From the IMG/VR virus record IMGVR_UViG_3300020193_000046, positions 1 to 41,253 of that record: DNA of 41,253 nt; one strand, 5' to 3'. Of the stretch, positions 7,683 to 15,752 are shown in pieces. This DNA is from a virus. The notes under the pieces are model-generated. The model was not told the origin of the DNA, searched no databases, and was given only the letters and a program-made list of their open reading frames with translations. Within the stretch, counting starts at the first letter, position 1. The number at the start of each line of letters is the position of its first letter. The position numbers were made by a program, and so were the translations under genes.

Positions 7683-8255
7683 ATGTCCCGCAAGCCGGTC
7701 CGTCCCTTCCCCTCTTTTCGCCCGGTCGAGACTTACCCGCACGATACCTTTCGGCTGACCGACACGAGCCGTCCCTTGTTCGACAGCGTGGCCTCCGAGC
7801 ACACCCGGAGGGTGGGGACGGCGGTGGAGTTCTTCTCCCAAGACGCCCAGGGGAAGGAGCGCGACGCGGTGTACGACGAGCCGATTTCGGGACGCTGGAA
7901 GGGTCCGTTCCGTGTCCACGCCTACGTGGAGTGGCCGGACTCCTCGCCTTCCGCCGGGCAGGAAGGCCTCAAGACCGAGTACAACGGCTCGTTGTGGTTG
8001 GCGCGCGTTGATCTGGAACAGGTGCTCGCACCGGACCCCAACGAGGGGGACGTGGTTAGGATCTGGCGACTGCCCTTCTACGATCAGAAGTGGAGCACGG
8101 CAGGGGTGGAGAACATCTCTCGATCAGGCTACTATTTCGACATCATGGACGTGGACGACGACGGCCACCTGTTCGACACGCCCAGCTTTATGGGTTTCAA
8201 GTGCATGATCCAGCGGCGGACCGAGTTCACGCCCGAGCGGAGGATGGAACGATGA
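7683..8255 (+). CDS. putative head-tail connector/virion structural protein
   Basis: 190 residues. The ATG at 7683 is preferred over an in-frame start at 7671 that lies within the previous gene; GAGG precedes it. It is predicted all-beta, rich in Trp/Tyr/Phe and Asp ('GPFRVHAYVEWPDSS', 'DVVRIWRLPFYDQKW', 'GYYFDIMDVDDDGHLFDTPSFMGFKCM'), without membrane segments. Its place directly after the neck gene and before the sheath suggests a second neck or head-closure protein (gp14 position in T4), but I do not recognise the family with certainty. Its stop overlaps the next start (ATGA). Confidence 0.6.
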   Translation: MSRKPVRPFPSFRPVETYPHDTFRLTDTSRPLFDSVASEHTRRVGTAVEFFSQDAQGKERDAVYDEPISGRWKGPFRVHAYVEWPDSSPSAGQEGLKTEYNGSLWLARVDLEQVLAPDPNEGDVVRIWRLPFYDQKWSTAGVENISRSGYYFDIMDVDDDGHLFDTPSFMGFKCMIQRRTEFTPERRMER

Positions 8256-8551
8256 GTGACCAGAAGACGATTTCCGAGAGCATGAAGCGCATCCTCGGCG
8301 AGGAAGACGAGGTTCAGCCCCCCGAGGACACCATCGCCCGGTATCTGGCGCTGGCCGCGTACACCCTCGGCGTGGACCTCGACGACGCCCAGGCGGTGAA
8401 GGAATTCATCGTCAGCGTGAAGAAGACCATCACCAAGGAGCAGTCCTCGCTCAAGAGCCTGTTCCGGCGCTTCACCGTCGCCAGGGCCAAGGCCGCCGCC
8501 AAGGGCGCGATGTACGCCGCCCAGTACGCGAGCTACGAGGAGAAGGAGTAG
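8252..8551 (+). CDS. hypothetical small helical protein
   Basis: 99 residues starting at the ATGA overlap with the preceding stop, so probably translationally coupled. The sequence is helical, acidic at the N-terminus and basic/Ala-rich at the C-terminus ('RAKAAAKGAMYAAQYASYEEKE'). No domain is recognised and there is no signal or membrane segment. It lies in the connector block. Confidence 0.68.
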   Translation: MSDQKTISESMKRILGEEDEVQPPEDTIARYLALAAYTLGVDLDDAQAVKEFIVSVKKTITKEQSSLKSLFRRFTVARAKAAAKGAMYAAQYASYEEKE

Positions 8552-8554
8552 GGC

Positions 8555-9031
8555 GTGCCCCTTCCTCACTTGGCTGCTATCGAACGTGCGGTTCGTGGGG
8601 GGCTGAGTGCGGTGTGCGCAACCTGTTTGAGCTACTGGGAGGCGCGCGACCGGGGCCTTCCCGAACCACGCTGCCTGGCCGAGGACGATTGCGCATCGCC
8701 GTTCGGCGGCGACACCTTCCACGAGTACCAGGGGCCGATCACCGACTTCGGCTGCTTCTGCTTCGTGTGTGGGGTCGATCCTTCTTTTCTGGTCCGGGTC
8801 GTTCCCTGCTCCCCGCGCCGCCTCCCGGTTCCTGATCGGAAGGTCGGGGTGTGCGCCAAGCACGCGACCTGGCTCGCCCAGTTCATGCCCCAGGATCGTC
8901 CTGCGCCGTGCTCCTTGCTCCTGGGTCCCGACGGTACGGTGACGCCGGAGAGCCTGATCCGCCCGCCCGCCAAGTCCTTGGCCCGCGCCATCCTCGAAGT
9001 CGAAACCTACTTCACCAGCCGCGAGGGGTAG
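8555..9031 (+). CDS. cysteine-rich putative zinc-binding protein
   Basis: 158 residues from a GTG start 3 bases after the previous stop. Ten cysteines are clustered in the first 120 residues: C21xxC24, C40, C46, C67-C69-xx-C72, C85, C100xxH103, C119. The pair C69xxC72 with C100xxH103 ('CFVCG' ... 'GVCAKH') looks like a treble-clef or zinc-ribbon site. I do not recognise the family. Position among neck/connector genes suggests a minor structural or assembly factor, but a host-interaction role is equally possible. Codon use matches its neighbours. Confidence 0.65.
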   Translation: MPLPHLAAIERAVRGGLSAVCATCLSYWEARDRGLPEPRCLAEDDCASPFGGDTFHEYQGPITDFGCFCFVCGVDPSFLVRVVPCSPRRLPVPDRKVGVCAKHATWLAQFMPQDRPAPCSLLLGPDGTVTPESLIRPPAKSLARAILEVETYFTSREG

Positions 9032-9032
9032 G

Positions 9033-9851
9033 TTGATCGCCGTTCGGATTCCGCCACGCACCCGTAGGGTCTTCCGCCTGATCGCCCAGCTTCCCGAGCG
9101 GGCGGCCAAGATGCGGGCCGCCTTTACCTTTTTCGTCGCTGATCGTGTCTCGAAGCTCCTTCAGGAGAAGATCCCAACCGCCGGAGAGTGGCGGGCTTAC
9201 CGCTCATCGCTTCGAGTGGCGAAGGTCTCCGGGCTCTCCTCCAAGGAGAGCGCGTTCGCGCTCTCTGCCGACCAGACCGCGCGCCGGGTGCGCCAGGTTG
9301 ACGTACCCCAGACCCTTTTGTATATTCGATCCCGCCGTCGCCTCCGTCGGCCCGATCCGAAGATCGTGGTGCTGGAGAAGTACGGCCCGTGGACGATGGA
9401 CATCCTCCCTTTCATGCCGAAGTCTACCGAGGCGCACATCGTCGCCCGTCGGGTGACGGAGCGTGAGGCGGAGAAGGTCCGAAAGTTCCGACAGGCGGAC
9501 CGGGTGAAGTGGCGGAGAGCCCTGGCCGAGGTCGGTGTCCGTCCTTCCGAGCATGCACAACCGAAGGTGGCTCCAGACGCCAAGGCGGTTCCCGACCTGG
9601 CTCTTTCGGCGCTTCGCCTGGAGTTCGGCCTCGGAGGGACCAAGGCCCAGGCCCATTGGCGTCCGGCGATCCGGGATCTTCGGTCCAAGGCCGGACTTCG
9701 AGCTTTGATCCAGGACCAAAAGGGGCTACTCTGGTCCCTGACCAAGCCAGAGTTTCGGAAGTGGCGCAGGTGGCCGCCGCGCACGTCACGGCGGATCAAG
9801 TCGAGCGAAGCCAGCACGTTCTTGGCTTTCCAGTCCAAGCTGGGGGCCTGA
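9033..9851 (+). CDS. hypothetical basic protein, possible head-tail joining factor
   Basis: 272 residues, strongly basic (many Arg/Lys). Start TTG 9033 lies 1 base after the previous stop with GAGGGG upstream; a later start cannot be excluded. The N-terminal helix-rich part ('TRRVFRLIAQLPERAAKMRAAFTFFVADRVSKLL', then 'WRAYRSSLRVAKVSG') recalls tail-completion or HK97 gp10-type proteins ('...aP..tG.Lr.S'), which occupy this gene position in many tailed phages. The middle and C-terminal parts are not recognised. Function is inferred from position and weak resemblance. Confidence 0.6.
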   Translation: MIAVRIPPRTRRVFRLIAQLPERAAKMRAAFTFFVADRVSKLLQEKIPTAGEWRAYRSSLRVAKVSGLSSKESAFALSADQTARRVRQVDVPQTLLYIRSRRRLRRPDPKIVVLEKYGPWTMDILPFMPKSTEAHIVARRVTEREAEKVRKFRQADRVKWRRALAEVGVRPSEHAQPKVAPDAKAVPDLALSALRLEFGLGGTKAQAHWRPAIRDLRSKAGLRALIQDQKGLLWSLTKPEFRKWRRWPPRTSRRIKSSEASTFLAFQSKLGA

Positions 9852-9862
9852 AGGAGACCGAG

Positions 9863-10246
9863 ATGAACAACCAGATCAACGAACTGCTCACGAAGATCCG
9901 CCGGGGTCTGGAGGAGGGTGGAGCGCGGGGACCGTACACCTCCGACGACGCGAGCACGATGGATGACGAGGCGGCGGCGGGCGATCTTGGCGCGGAGAAC
10001 TCCGAGGTGGACGCGCTCGACGCCTTCCTGACCGACCTGGCCGACCAGATCGTCGCCAACGTCGATTACATGGACTACGAGGAGGCCCTCGACATCGTGT
10101 TCGACTGTGCCGACTCCCTCGCCGAGACCGGCGACCTGCCGGAGATGCCCGACGACGATGCTTCCGCTGACGAGCTTTCGCTCTGGCTCGGGAAGGCCAG
10201 GTCGGTCGGCTTCGGCGCGCTGTGCATGAAGATGGCGCGGGAGTAG
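9863..10246 (+). CDS. hypothetical small acidic protein
   Basis: 127 residues with a strong ribosome site (AAGGAG, 9851-9856) 6 bases before ATG 9863. It is very acidic, with Asp/Glu/Ala-rich low-complexity parts (residues 25-55 and 95-110) around a predicted helical core ('LADQIVANVDYMDYEEALDIVFDCADSL'). No domain recognised. It sits between the connector gene and the tail-terminator candidate and is probably co-expressed with them. Confidence 0.65.
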   Translation: MNNQINELLTKIRRGLEEGGARGPYTSDDASTMDDEAAAGDLGAENSEVDALDAFLTDLADQIVANVDYMDYEEALDIVFDCADSLAETGDLPEMPDDDASADELSLWLGKARSVGFGALCMKMARE

Positions 10247-10261
10247 TTCGCGGTCCGGTAG

Positions 10262-10966
10262 ATGGCGGATGCGGCGACGCTGGCCCGGGAACAACGTGCG
10301 ACGGGTCGAGCACCGAACGGCACGGTGGGTCTACGGGCCTTCGACGAAGGGTTGCTCCTTTCTCTGGGAGGAAAGGTCAGCGACAGCAACTACTTCGTCC
10401 AGGTCCCGGGGGTCCAGCCCCCTCCGGGGTTTCCTGGCGTTCCGCTCTCGTTCACCTTCCCCGAGGACGTGTTCGAGAAGTACCGGCTGCCCTTCATCCT
10501 CATCAACCGTGACGACCTCTCTCCGGCGCTTCAGCGGTGGCATCCCGGAGCGATCCAGTACCGTGCCCCGGCTCCAGGGGCGCTGCCGATTCACATCACC
10601 GACTCCGTGGGGACGTTCGACGGCTTCTCGAAATACGAACAGCGTCCCCAAGCGTTCCCTTTCGACATCACCTACTCGATCAGCCTCTACGCCCGCTACC
10701 GCTCGGACGCGAACGCGCTGCTCGACCACGCGATGCGGAAGTTCCCTCCCTACGGGGCGCTGTACCTGTTCGACGACCAGCAGGATCCCCGATCCTACGA
10801 TGCCTTTGCGGAGGGCGTCGCGGTACTGGACGACGTGCTGGACGTGACGCAACGCCTGGTGGGCTTCATCTTGACGGTTCGGGTTGAATCCGAACTCGAT
10901 TTGAGCGATCCTCTGGTCAGCACAGCGGTTCGGAAGCTCCCGATGCTGCGCGAATTGGAAATCTGA
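10262..10966 (+). CDS. putative tail terminator/sheath-stabiliser-type protein
   Basis: 234 residues from ATG 10262. The central part, 'FPFDITYSISLYARYRSDANALLDHAMRKFPP', followed by 'YGALYLFDD' and 'LDVTQRLVGFILTVRVESELDLSD', has the alternating beta-alpha-beta pattern of tail terminator proteins (T4 gp15 / lambda gpU type), where a ring caps the tube and sheath. Position immediately before the sheath gene fits. The N-terminal 100 residues include a Pro-rich segment (QVPGVQPPPGFPGVP). The call rests on pattern and position. The stop overlaps the next start (TGATG). Confidence 0.5.
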   Translation: MADAATLAREQRATGRAPNGTVGLRAFDEGLLLSLGGKVSDSNYFVQVPGVQPPPGFPGVPLSFTFPEDVFEKYRLPFILINRDDLSPALQRWHPGAIQYRAPAPGALPIHITDSVGTFDGFSKYEQRPQAFPFDITYSISLYARYRSDANALLDHAMRKFPPYGALYLFDDQQDPRSYDAFAEGVAVLDDVLDVTQRLVGFILTVRVESELDLSDPLVSTAVRKLPMLRELEI

Positions 10967-11274
10967 TGCCCAACTACTACAACCGGACGCAAGGTCCGAT
11001 CTCCGTCGCCCTCGCTGACGGTACGCCTCTGGCGATCCCTCCCAAGGGCTTGGCAGAGATCGCCCGCGATGACGAGGGGGCCGCCAGCCTCCAGGCGGCG
11101 ATCTCGCGGGGAGATCTCACTCGGCTTCCCGATCTGGATCTGCCTCCATCACCACTTCCGGCTTCACCGAGGGTCGAGATGGTGAACCCGCGTCCGGTTC
11201 CGGTCATTGAGGTGCCTCCCGTCGAGGCCCATGCGATCTCCGAGACCGAGAAGAACCCCAAGAAGAAGGGATGA
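10966..11274 (+). CDS. small hypothetical protein with N-terminal beta domain shared with 13914 gene
   Basis: 102 residues, start overlapping the previous stop. Residues 1-50 ('GPISVALADGTPLAIPPKGL', then 'AEIARDD..LQAAISRGDLTRL') form a compact beta unit whose pattern recurs at the N-terminus of the 13914-14531 product ('GAADIFVGDLYATVPAGKSI', then 'TVARAASDLPRMAGLQKLLADGSV'). The rest is Pro-rich and disordered-looking with a Lys-rich end. The two related genes flank the sheath gene, so a virion role (tail or decoration) is plausible. I cannot assign a family. Confidence 0.6.
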   Translation: MPNYYNRTQGPISVALADGTPLAIPPKGLAEIARDDEGAASLQAAISRGDLTRLPDLDLPPSPLPASPRVEMVNPRPVPVIEVPPVEAHAISETEKNPKKKG

Positions 11275-11277
11275 CCG

Positions 11278-13848
11278 ATGGCCGAGCTACTGAGCGCCGG
11301 AGTCTATATCGAGGAAGTGCCCGATCAGGTCCAGGTCGTTCAGGCGGTCTCGACCTCGACGCTGGGCGCGGTGGGATTCACGCCCCGAGGACCCTCGGAC
11401 AAGGCGACGTTCGTCGGCTCGTTCGAGGATTTCGTGAAGAATTTCGGTGACATTTCGCCCAAATCCTTCCTCGGCCTCAACGTGGCCGCGTTCTTCGCCA
11501 ACGGGGGCAGGCGCGCTTACATCGCGCGCGTCATGCCGTCCGACGCGGTGCTGGCGACGGGGCAGATCCGTAGCCTGACCACCGGGCAGGATCTCGGCGA
11601 GACCCCCGATGGTGCGGTCGTCACGTTCTCGAAGTCGAACGCGGCCTCGGTCCTGAAGGACAACACCGGAGCCTCGCCGATCATCGGGAAGTCCGCCACG
11701 CTGAAGTGGCGGCCCGCCGCAGCGGCTTCGGTCACCGTCAACACCAAGAAGCGTGACGGTGCGACCAACCTGACCGGGGACGGAGCCCTCACGAAGTTCG
11801 AGGGACGCCTCGATCCGGCGGACCTGGGCGCGGGCTTGTTCACCAACAACCTCCCGAACGATCCGCTGCTCCACGTCGTCGTGTCGGCGGTGGACGTGGT
11901 GCTGACCTGGGCGGTGGGGGCGCAGAACAAGACCCTCACCTTCCTGGGCGCGACGGCGGGTGACGTGGTGTCGGCATCGAACGCCGACGGATCGGGGATC
12001 TTCGACCGTCGGAGCGGCTTCTTCTCGCTCTCCACCGCTGCCGCCGTGGACAACGCGGCGGTCGTCAAGGGTTCGTACACCAAGGTCGGTACGACCCTCA
12101 CCCTCACGGACGACGGGGCGGGGAACCTGACCGGCGCGGGCACCATCGACGGGGCCTACGCGAACACGGTCAACGGGATCGGCCCGAACCAGATCAGCTA
12201 CTTAGGCGGTGGCTACAACTTCAAGGTTCTGGCGAACAAGCAGCCTCACAACGGGGCGAAGGTGTACGCGACCTACACGATCGCCGCCTGGACCATGGTC
12301 CCGGTGTCGAAGGGTAAGTGGGCGAACAGCCTGCGCGTGAACGTCCATGGTGCGTCCGACTTCTACAGCACGTCGTCGGCTTCCTACTCGAAGCACAACG
12401 TCGTGGTGCAGATGAAGAACGCCGCCACGGGCGTCTACGAGACCTTCGAGCACTTCGACGAGGTGGTGTTCGACGATCCGACCTCGGGGGTGTTCGCGCC
12501 TGACGTGGTGAACGACCTCTCGGATTTCCTCGACATCACCACGCCCGGCGGCAACGAGGCTCCCGGGGAGCTTTCCGGCATCGCGCGCGCGGTGGTGGTC
12601 GCGGGCGGGGACGAGAGCGCCGGAGGGCAGACCATCACGGTCACGCTGCCCAGCGTCCCCATCGCCGCACGCTCCCTGACCATCTCATTCACCGACAACA
12701 CGGGAGCGGCGAAGACCATCACCGACGATGGCTTGGGCAAGCTCGTCGGGGCCATCGACGCGACCGGAGCCAACACCATCAATTACGCGACGGGCGCGCT
12801 CGCCGTGAAGCTGGTGAACCCGGCGAAGGTCGGCACGCTCGTCATCGCGACCTTCCGTACCGCGCCCGCCGAGAACAACCACGTCGAGGACTTCGGTGAC
12901 ATCGCGAAGGACTACGTGGCGGGGACGGACGGCACTTTCACCGCCAACACCTACGGGCGCTCGCAGTTCACCGACTCGGCGCTCCTCAAGGCGTCGAAGA
13001 AGGGTCTGTACGCGCTGGACACGGTGGACGATATCCTCCAGGTGATCGTGCCCGACTTCGCCGGGGACGTGACCGTCACCGGGGACATCCTTGACTACGT
13101 GGACGGGCGGGCTCTCCTCCCGGCGGGCGCAGATCGGTTCGCCATCCTCACCGTCCCGAAGGGCTCCTCGGCGCAGGGCGCGGCGGACTGGTTCCGCTTC
13201 ACCCTGAAGCGGTACTCGAAGTTCGCGGCCCTCTACTGGCCGTGGGTCAAGGTGGCGAACCCGAACGCAAACAACCGCTCGCTCGTCCTTCCGCCGCTCG
13301 GTCACCTCGCGGGCATCTATGCGCGTACCGACGCGACGCGCAACGTAGGGAAGGCCCCGGGCGGGCTCACCGACGGTGCGCTGAAGTTCCTGCTCGATCT
13401 GGAAGTCACCCCGACGCTGGCGGACCGCGATCTGGTCTACCAGAACAAGGTCAACCCTCTGGTCTCCTCGGTTCGCACCGGAACGGCGGTGTGGGGCGTC
13501 CGCACCATCGCCATCGAGTCGGCATGGCGCTACATCAACGTCCGTCGCCTGTTCATGTTCCTGGAGCAGTCGGTGTTCAACTCGACGCACTGGATCGTGT
13601 TCGAGAACAACGGTCCGGCGCTCTGGGACCGTATCAATACCCAGCTTTCCGGCTTCCTCGGTGGCCTGTTCGTTGAGGGCTACTTCGCCGGGAACTCCCC
13701 CGCCGAAGCCTTCTTCGTGAAGGTGGACGAGACCAACAACACCCAGATCACCATCGACCAGGGCCAGGTGATCATCGACATCGGCGTGGCCCCGCAGAAG
13801 CCCGCCGAGTTTATCCGGTTCAGGTTCCAGCAGAAGTCGCTGACCTAG
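11278..13848 (+). CDS. contractile tail sheath protein with inserted beta modules
   Basis: Tail sheath monomer, 856 residues, larger than T4 gp18 (659). The N-terminus 'AELLSAGVYIEEVPDQVQVVQAVSTSTLG' followed by 'AVGFTPRGPSDKATFVGSFEDF' and 'GGRRAYIARV' is classic sheath. The C-terminal conserved domain is also clear: 'DLVYQNKVNPLVSSVRTGTAVWG' then 'AWRYINVRRLFMFLEQSV' and a final 'KPAEFIRFRFQQKS'. The middle (about 140-540) contains at least two similar beta modules, about residues 268-336 and 462-530, of the form 'LT.TDDG.G.L.GA...A.TIN...' ending in '..VxATY/F', and a possible degenerate third (216-268). The same module occurs in the capsid protein. Ribosome site AAGAAGGG precedes ATG 11278. 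Confidence 0.93.
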   Translation: MAELLSAGVYIEEVPDQVQVVQAVSTSTLGAVGFTPRGPSDKATFVGSFEDFVKNFGDISPKSFLGLNVAAFFANGGRRAYIARVMPSDAVLATGQIRSLTTGQDLGETPDGAVVTFSKSNAASVLKDNTGASPIIGKSATLKWRPAAAASVTVNTKKRDGATNLTGDGALTKFEGRLDPADLGAGLFTNNLPNDPLLHVVVSAVDVVLTWAVGAQNKTLTFLGATAGDVVSASNADGSGIFDRRSGFFSLSTAAAVDNAAVVKGSYTKVGTTLTLTDDGAGNLTGAGTIDGAYANTVNGIGPNQISYLGGGYNFKVLANKQPHNGAKVYATYTIAAWTMVPVSKGKWANSLRVNVHGASDFYSTSSASYSKHNVVVQMKNAATGVYETFEHFDEVVFDDPTSGVFAPDVVNDLSDFLDITTPGGNEAPGELSGIARAVVVAGGDESAGGQTITVTLPSVPIAARSLTISFTDNTGAAKTITDDGLGKLVGAIDATGANTINYATGALAVKLVNPAKVGTLVIATFRTAPAENNHVEDFGDIAKDYVAGTDGTFTANTYGRSQFTDSALLKASKKGLYALDTVDDILQVIVPDFAGDVTVTGDILDYVDGRALLPAGADRFAILTVPKGSSAQGAADWFRFTLKRYSKFAALYWPWVKVANPNANNRSLVLPPLGHLAGIYARTDATRNVGKAPGGLTDGALKFLLDLEVTPTLADRDLVYQNKVNPLVSSVRTGTAVWGVRTIAIESAWRYINVRRLFMFLEQSVFNSTHWIVFENNGPALWDRINTQLSGFLGGLFVEGYFAGNSPAEAFFVKVDETNNTQITIDQGQVIIDIGVAPQKPAEFIRFRFQQKSLT

Positions 13849-13866
13849 CGCCCGGACCTGCGGTCG

Positions 13867-13875
13867 TGGTAGGAT
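13867..13875 (+). promoter_or_regulatory. extended -10 promoter candidate (TGGTAGGAT)
   Basis: TG-G-TAGGAT matches the extended -10 form. It lies in the 65-base gap after the sheath gene and would start transcription near 13882, giving the 13914 gene a 32-base leader with its own ribosome site. No -35 box is visible. Confidence 0.45.
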
Positions 13876-13913
13876 CGGAACGCTGAAGCTGAAGAAGACC
13901 AGGGAGAGATGAA

Positions 13914-14531
13914 ATGGCGAACCTGACGATCACCAACCCCGGAGCAGCGGACATCTTCGTCGGTGACCTCTACGCGACGGTCCCCGCCGGAAAGAGCATC
14001 ACGGTCGCCCGCGCCGCGAGCGACCTCCCCCGCATGGCGGGGCTCCAGAAGCTCCTCGCCGACGGGTCCGTCACCATGACGACGGCGCTCACCGCCGACG
14101 AGTCGGCTTCGGGTCTCGGTTCCTCGTCGGACGTGGTGGAGGCAGTAGACCACGCTCCGGTCGCGGCCGAGGGTCTGGGCGGGCTGCTCGTGCTCCGCAA
14201 GGCGCTGGCGGCGGGCGGCGGTGGGGCGGCCGACGACGTGACGGTCTACGCCGTCAACACCCTGCCCTTCAAGTTCCGCATCGTGGACGCATGGGGCTAC
14301 ATCTCGGCGGGCGAGGCAAACGGGCGCAAGATCGGCCTCTACACCCAGGCGGGAGGAGCGGGCACGCTCCTCGCTGAGGTGAACGCCGAGGCGACCGGCA
14401 AGCGCGAGCAGACGGCCCAGGTCACGGCGACCGCCGCCGTCACCCCGGCGGCGAACCTCGGTCTGTTCGCGCGACGCTCGAACAGCGCGACGGCGGGCGA
14501 GATCTTCGTGGTGCTTCGCCGCGAGTCGTAA
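13914..14531 (+). CDS. putative virion decoration/structural protein between sheath and tube
   Basis: 205 residues from ATG 13914 with AGGGAGAG upstream. Residues 1-60 share a small beta domain with the 10966-11274 product. A Gly/Ala-rich linker (about 95-110, GGGGAADD) leads to a C-terminal beta domain ('FKFRIVDAWGYISAGEANGRKIGLYT' to 'GEIFVVLRRES') typical of jelly-roll-like surface or decoration domains in phage virions. Ala, Gly and Thr dominate, as expected for an abundant structural protein. The exact role (head decoration or tail) is not resolved. Confidence 0.62.
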   Translation: MANLTITNPGAADIFVGDLYATVPAGKSITVARAASDLPRMAGLQKLLADGSVTMTTALTADESASGLGSSSDVVEAVDHAPVAAEGLGGLLVLRKALAAGGGGAADDVTVYAVNTLPFKFRIVDAWGYISAGEANGRKIGLYTQAGGAGTLLAEVNAEATGKREQTAQVTATAAVTPAANLGLFARRSNSATAGEIFVVLRRES

Positions 14532-14566
14532 GATCTTCTGTAGCAACCCTGTCCTGATCGCAGGAG
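14529..14566 (+). promoter_or_regulatory. intercistronic element with hairpin hiding the tube ribosome site
   Basis: TAAGATCTTC, then AACCCTGTCCT, resembles the block after the capsid gene (6481: TAGGATCTTC..AACCCCGTCCT). TCCTG-ATCG-CAGGA (14552-14565) pairs across part of the AGGAG site (14562-14566) of the tail tube gene, so folding would limit its translation. Confidence 0.4.
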
Positions 14567-14572
14567 CGAGCA

Positions 14573-15094
14573 ATGGCACGCGCAGAGAGCACCGACTTCC
14601 TCCACTCGATGAAGTTCGCCGTCACCGCGACGAAGCTGGACGGCACCTCTCCCCTGGTGGGCCTGGAAGGAAGGTCCGTTACCGACCAGGGCGGCTTCTC
14701 GGCATGCACGACGCCGGAAATGACGGTGGAGGCGGTCGAGTACAAGGAGGGGACGATGATCTACACCCGGAAGTACCCGGGGAACCCCTCCATGTCCGAC
14801 CTCACCCTCTCCCGAGGCGTGGCGCTAAAGGATTCGGTTTTCTGGAACTGGACCAAGCAGGTCGTCGAGGGTGTGGGTGACTATCGGGTCACCTTGGATA
14901 TCCGGCACCAGCACCGAGCCGAGGCCCTATCTGGGCGCACGGTCAAGGCGGCGCGCCTCTACAAGGTCGAGGAGGCGTTCCCTATGCGCTGCAAGGTGGC
15001 CGCCGACCTCGACGCCACGGCGTCGGAGGTGTCGATTGCCGAACTCGACATCTCCTACGAGCGTTTCGATGTGCTGATATCGAACGCTCCGTGA
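14573..15094 (+). CDS. tail tube protein, T4 gp19-like (tube 1)
   Basis: 173 residues; subunit of the inner tail tube. The family signature is clear: 'GGFSACTTPEMTVEAVEYKEG', 'YTRKYPGNPSMSDLTLSRGV' and 'FWNWTKQV' in the first 100 residues, and a C-terminal 'AADLDATASEVSIAELDISYERFDV'. This is the gp19/contractile tube fold (T4_gp19, P2 FII relatives). It follows the sheath by one gene and precedes a second, divergent copy. The ribosome site AGGAG (14562-14566) is 6 bases from ATG 14573 and can be trapped in a hairpin. Confidence 0.9.
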   Translation: MARAESTDFLHSMKFAVTATKLDGTSPLVGLEGRSVTDQGGFSACTTPEMTVEAVEYKEGTMIYTRKYPGNPSMSDLTLSRGVALKDSVFWNWTKQVVEGVGDYRVTLDIRHQHRAEALSGRTVKAARLYKVEEAFPMRCKVAADLDATASEVSIAELDISYERFDVLISNAP

Positions 15095-15152
15095 ACACTT
15101 CGCAGATGAAGTCTTGAAACGCATAGTTCTCGCCTGACCTGGAAGAAGGCCG

Positions 15153-15731
15153 ATGCGCGCGGCCATTACCGATCCCCTTCAGTCCGCCCACTTCTGGCTC
15201 ATGGACGTGGCTCCGGTCACGGTTGGGGCGGTTCCTGTCTTCAGCCCGCTCATGGGCTTCTCCTCCGCGACCTCGCCGGAGATCGAGGTCGAGGTCCAGG
15301 AGATCAACGAAGGGAACGCGATCTTCAACAAGCGCACGGTGGCGAAAAACGCTAGTGTTTCCAACATCTCCCTCCAGCGGGCCGCCACCTTTCACGACGA
15401 CGAGTTCTACCGCTGGGTGGTGGCCGCCGTCGGTGGGACATCCTTCTTGCCCGGAAAGCTCGGGTTTGGGGCAGGGTCGCCGCGCCGGAATCTGCTGCTC
15501 GTTCATTTTTTTCCGCGCCCTCCTCTTGGCGCGGGAAGCGCAATGGTTTCGCTGTCTCCGGCTCCTTTCGATCTGGTGGCGCGCATCCCGGCCCGAGTTT
15601 TTCTCTTGCAGGGGTGCCTTCCGATCCGCTACAAGGCTGGTTCGGATTTCGATGCCACCTCGGCTGAGATCTCAATCATGGAGCTAGACATCGCGGTCGA
15701 AGGGGTGCAACAGATCAACCTGACGGGCTAG
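15153..15731 (+). CDS. second tail tube paralogue, gp19-like (tube 2)
   Basis: 192 residues, paralogue of the preceding gene. Aligned blocks: 'MGFSSATSPEIEVEVQEINEG' with 'GGFSACTTPEMTVEAVEYKEG', 'NASVSNISLQRAATFHDDEFYRW' with 'NPSMSDLTLSRGVALKDSVFWNW', and 'AGSDFDATSAEISIMELDIA' with 'AADLDATASEVSIAELDI'. It has a longer, hydrophobic middle loop (about residues 113-150). It may cap or initiate the tube, or form a distinct segment. GAAGAAGG precedes ATG 15153. Some large phages carry two tube genes; which one forms the bulk of the tube cannot be read from the sequence. Confidence 0.82.
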   Translation: MRAAITDPLQSAHFWLMDVAPVTVGAVPVFSPLMGFSSATSPEIEVEVQEINEGNAIFNKRTVAKNASVSNISLQRAATFHDDEFYRWVVAAVGGTSFLPGKLGFGAGSPRRNLLLVHFFPRPPLGAGSAMVSLSPAPFDLVARIPARVFLLQGCLPIRYKAGSDFDATSAEISIMELDIAVEGVQQINLTG

Positions 15732-15752
15732 CCCGGCCCGTTCATGGAACCT

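Noticed and set aside
15724-15735. CGGGCTAGCCCG palindrome at the end of the second tube gene as a terminator
   Set aside because: The dyad has no loop and no T-run follows.
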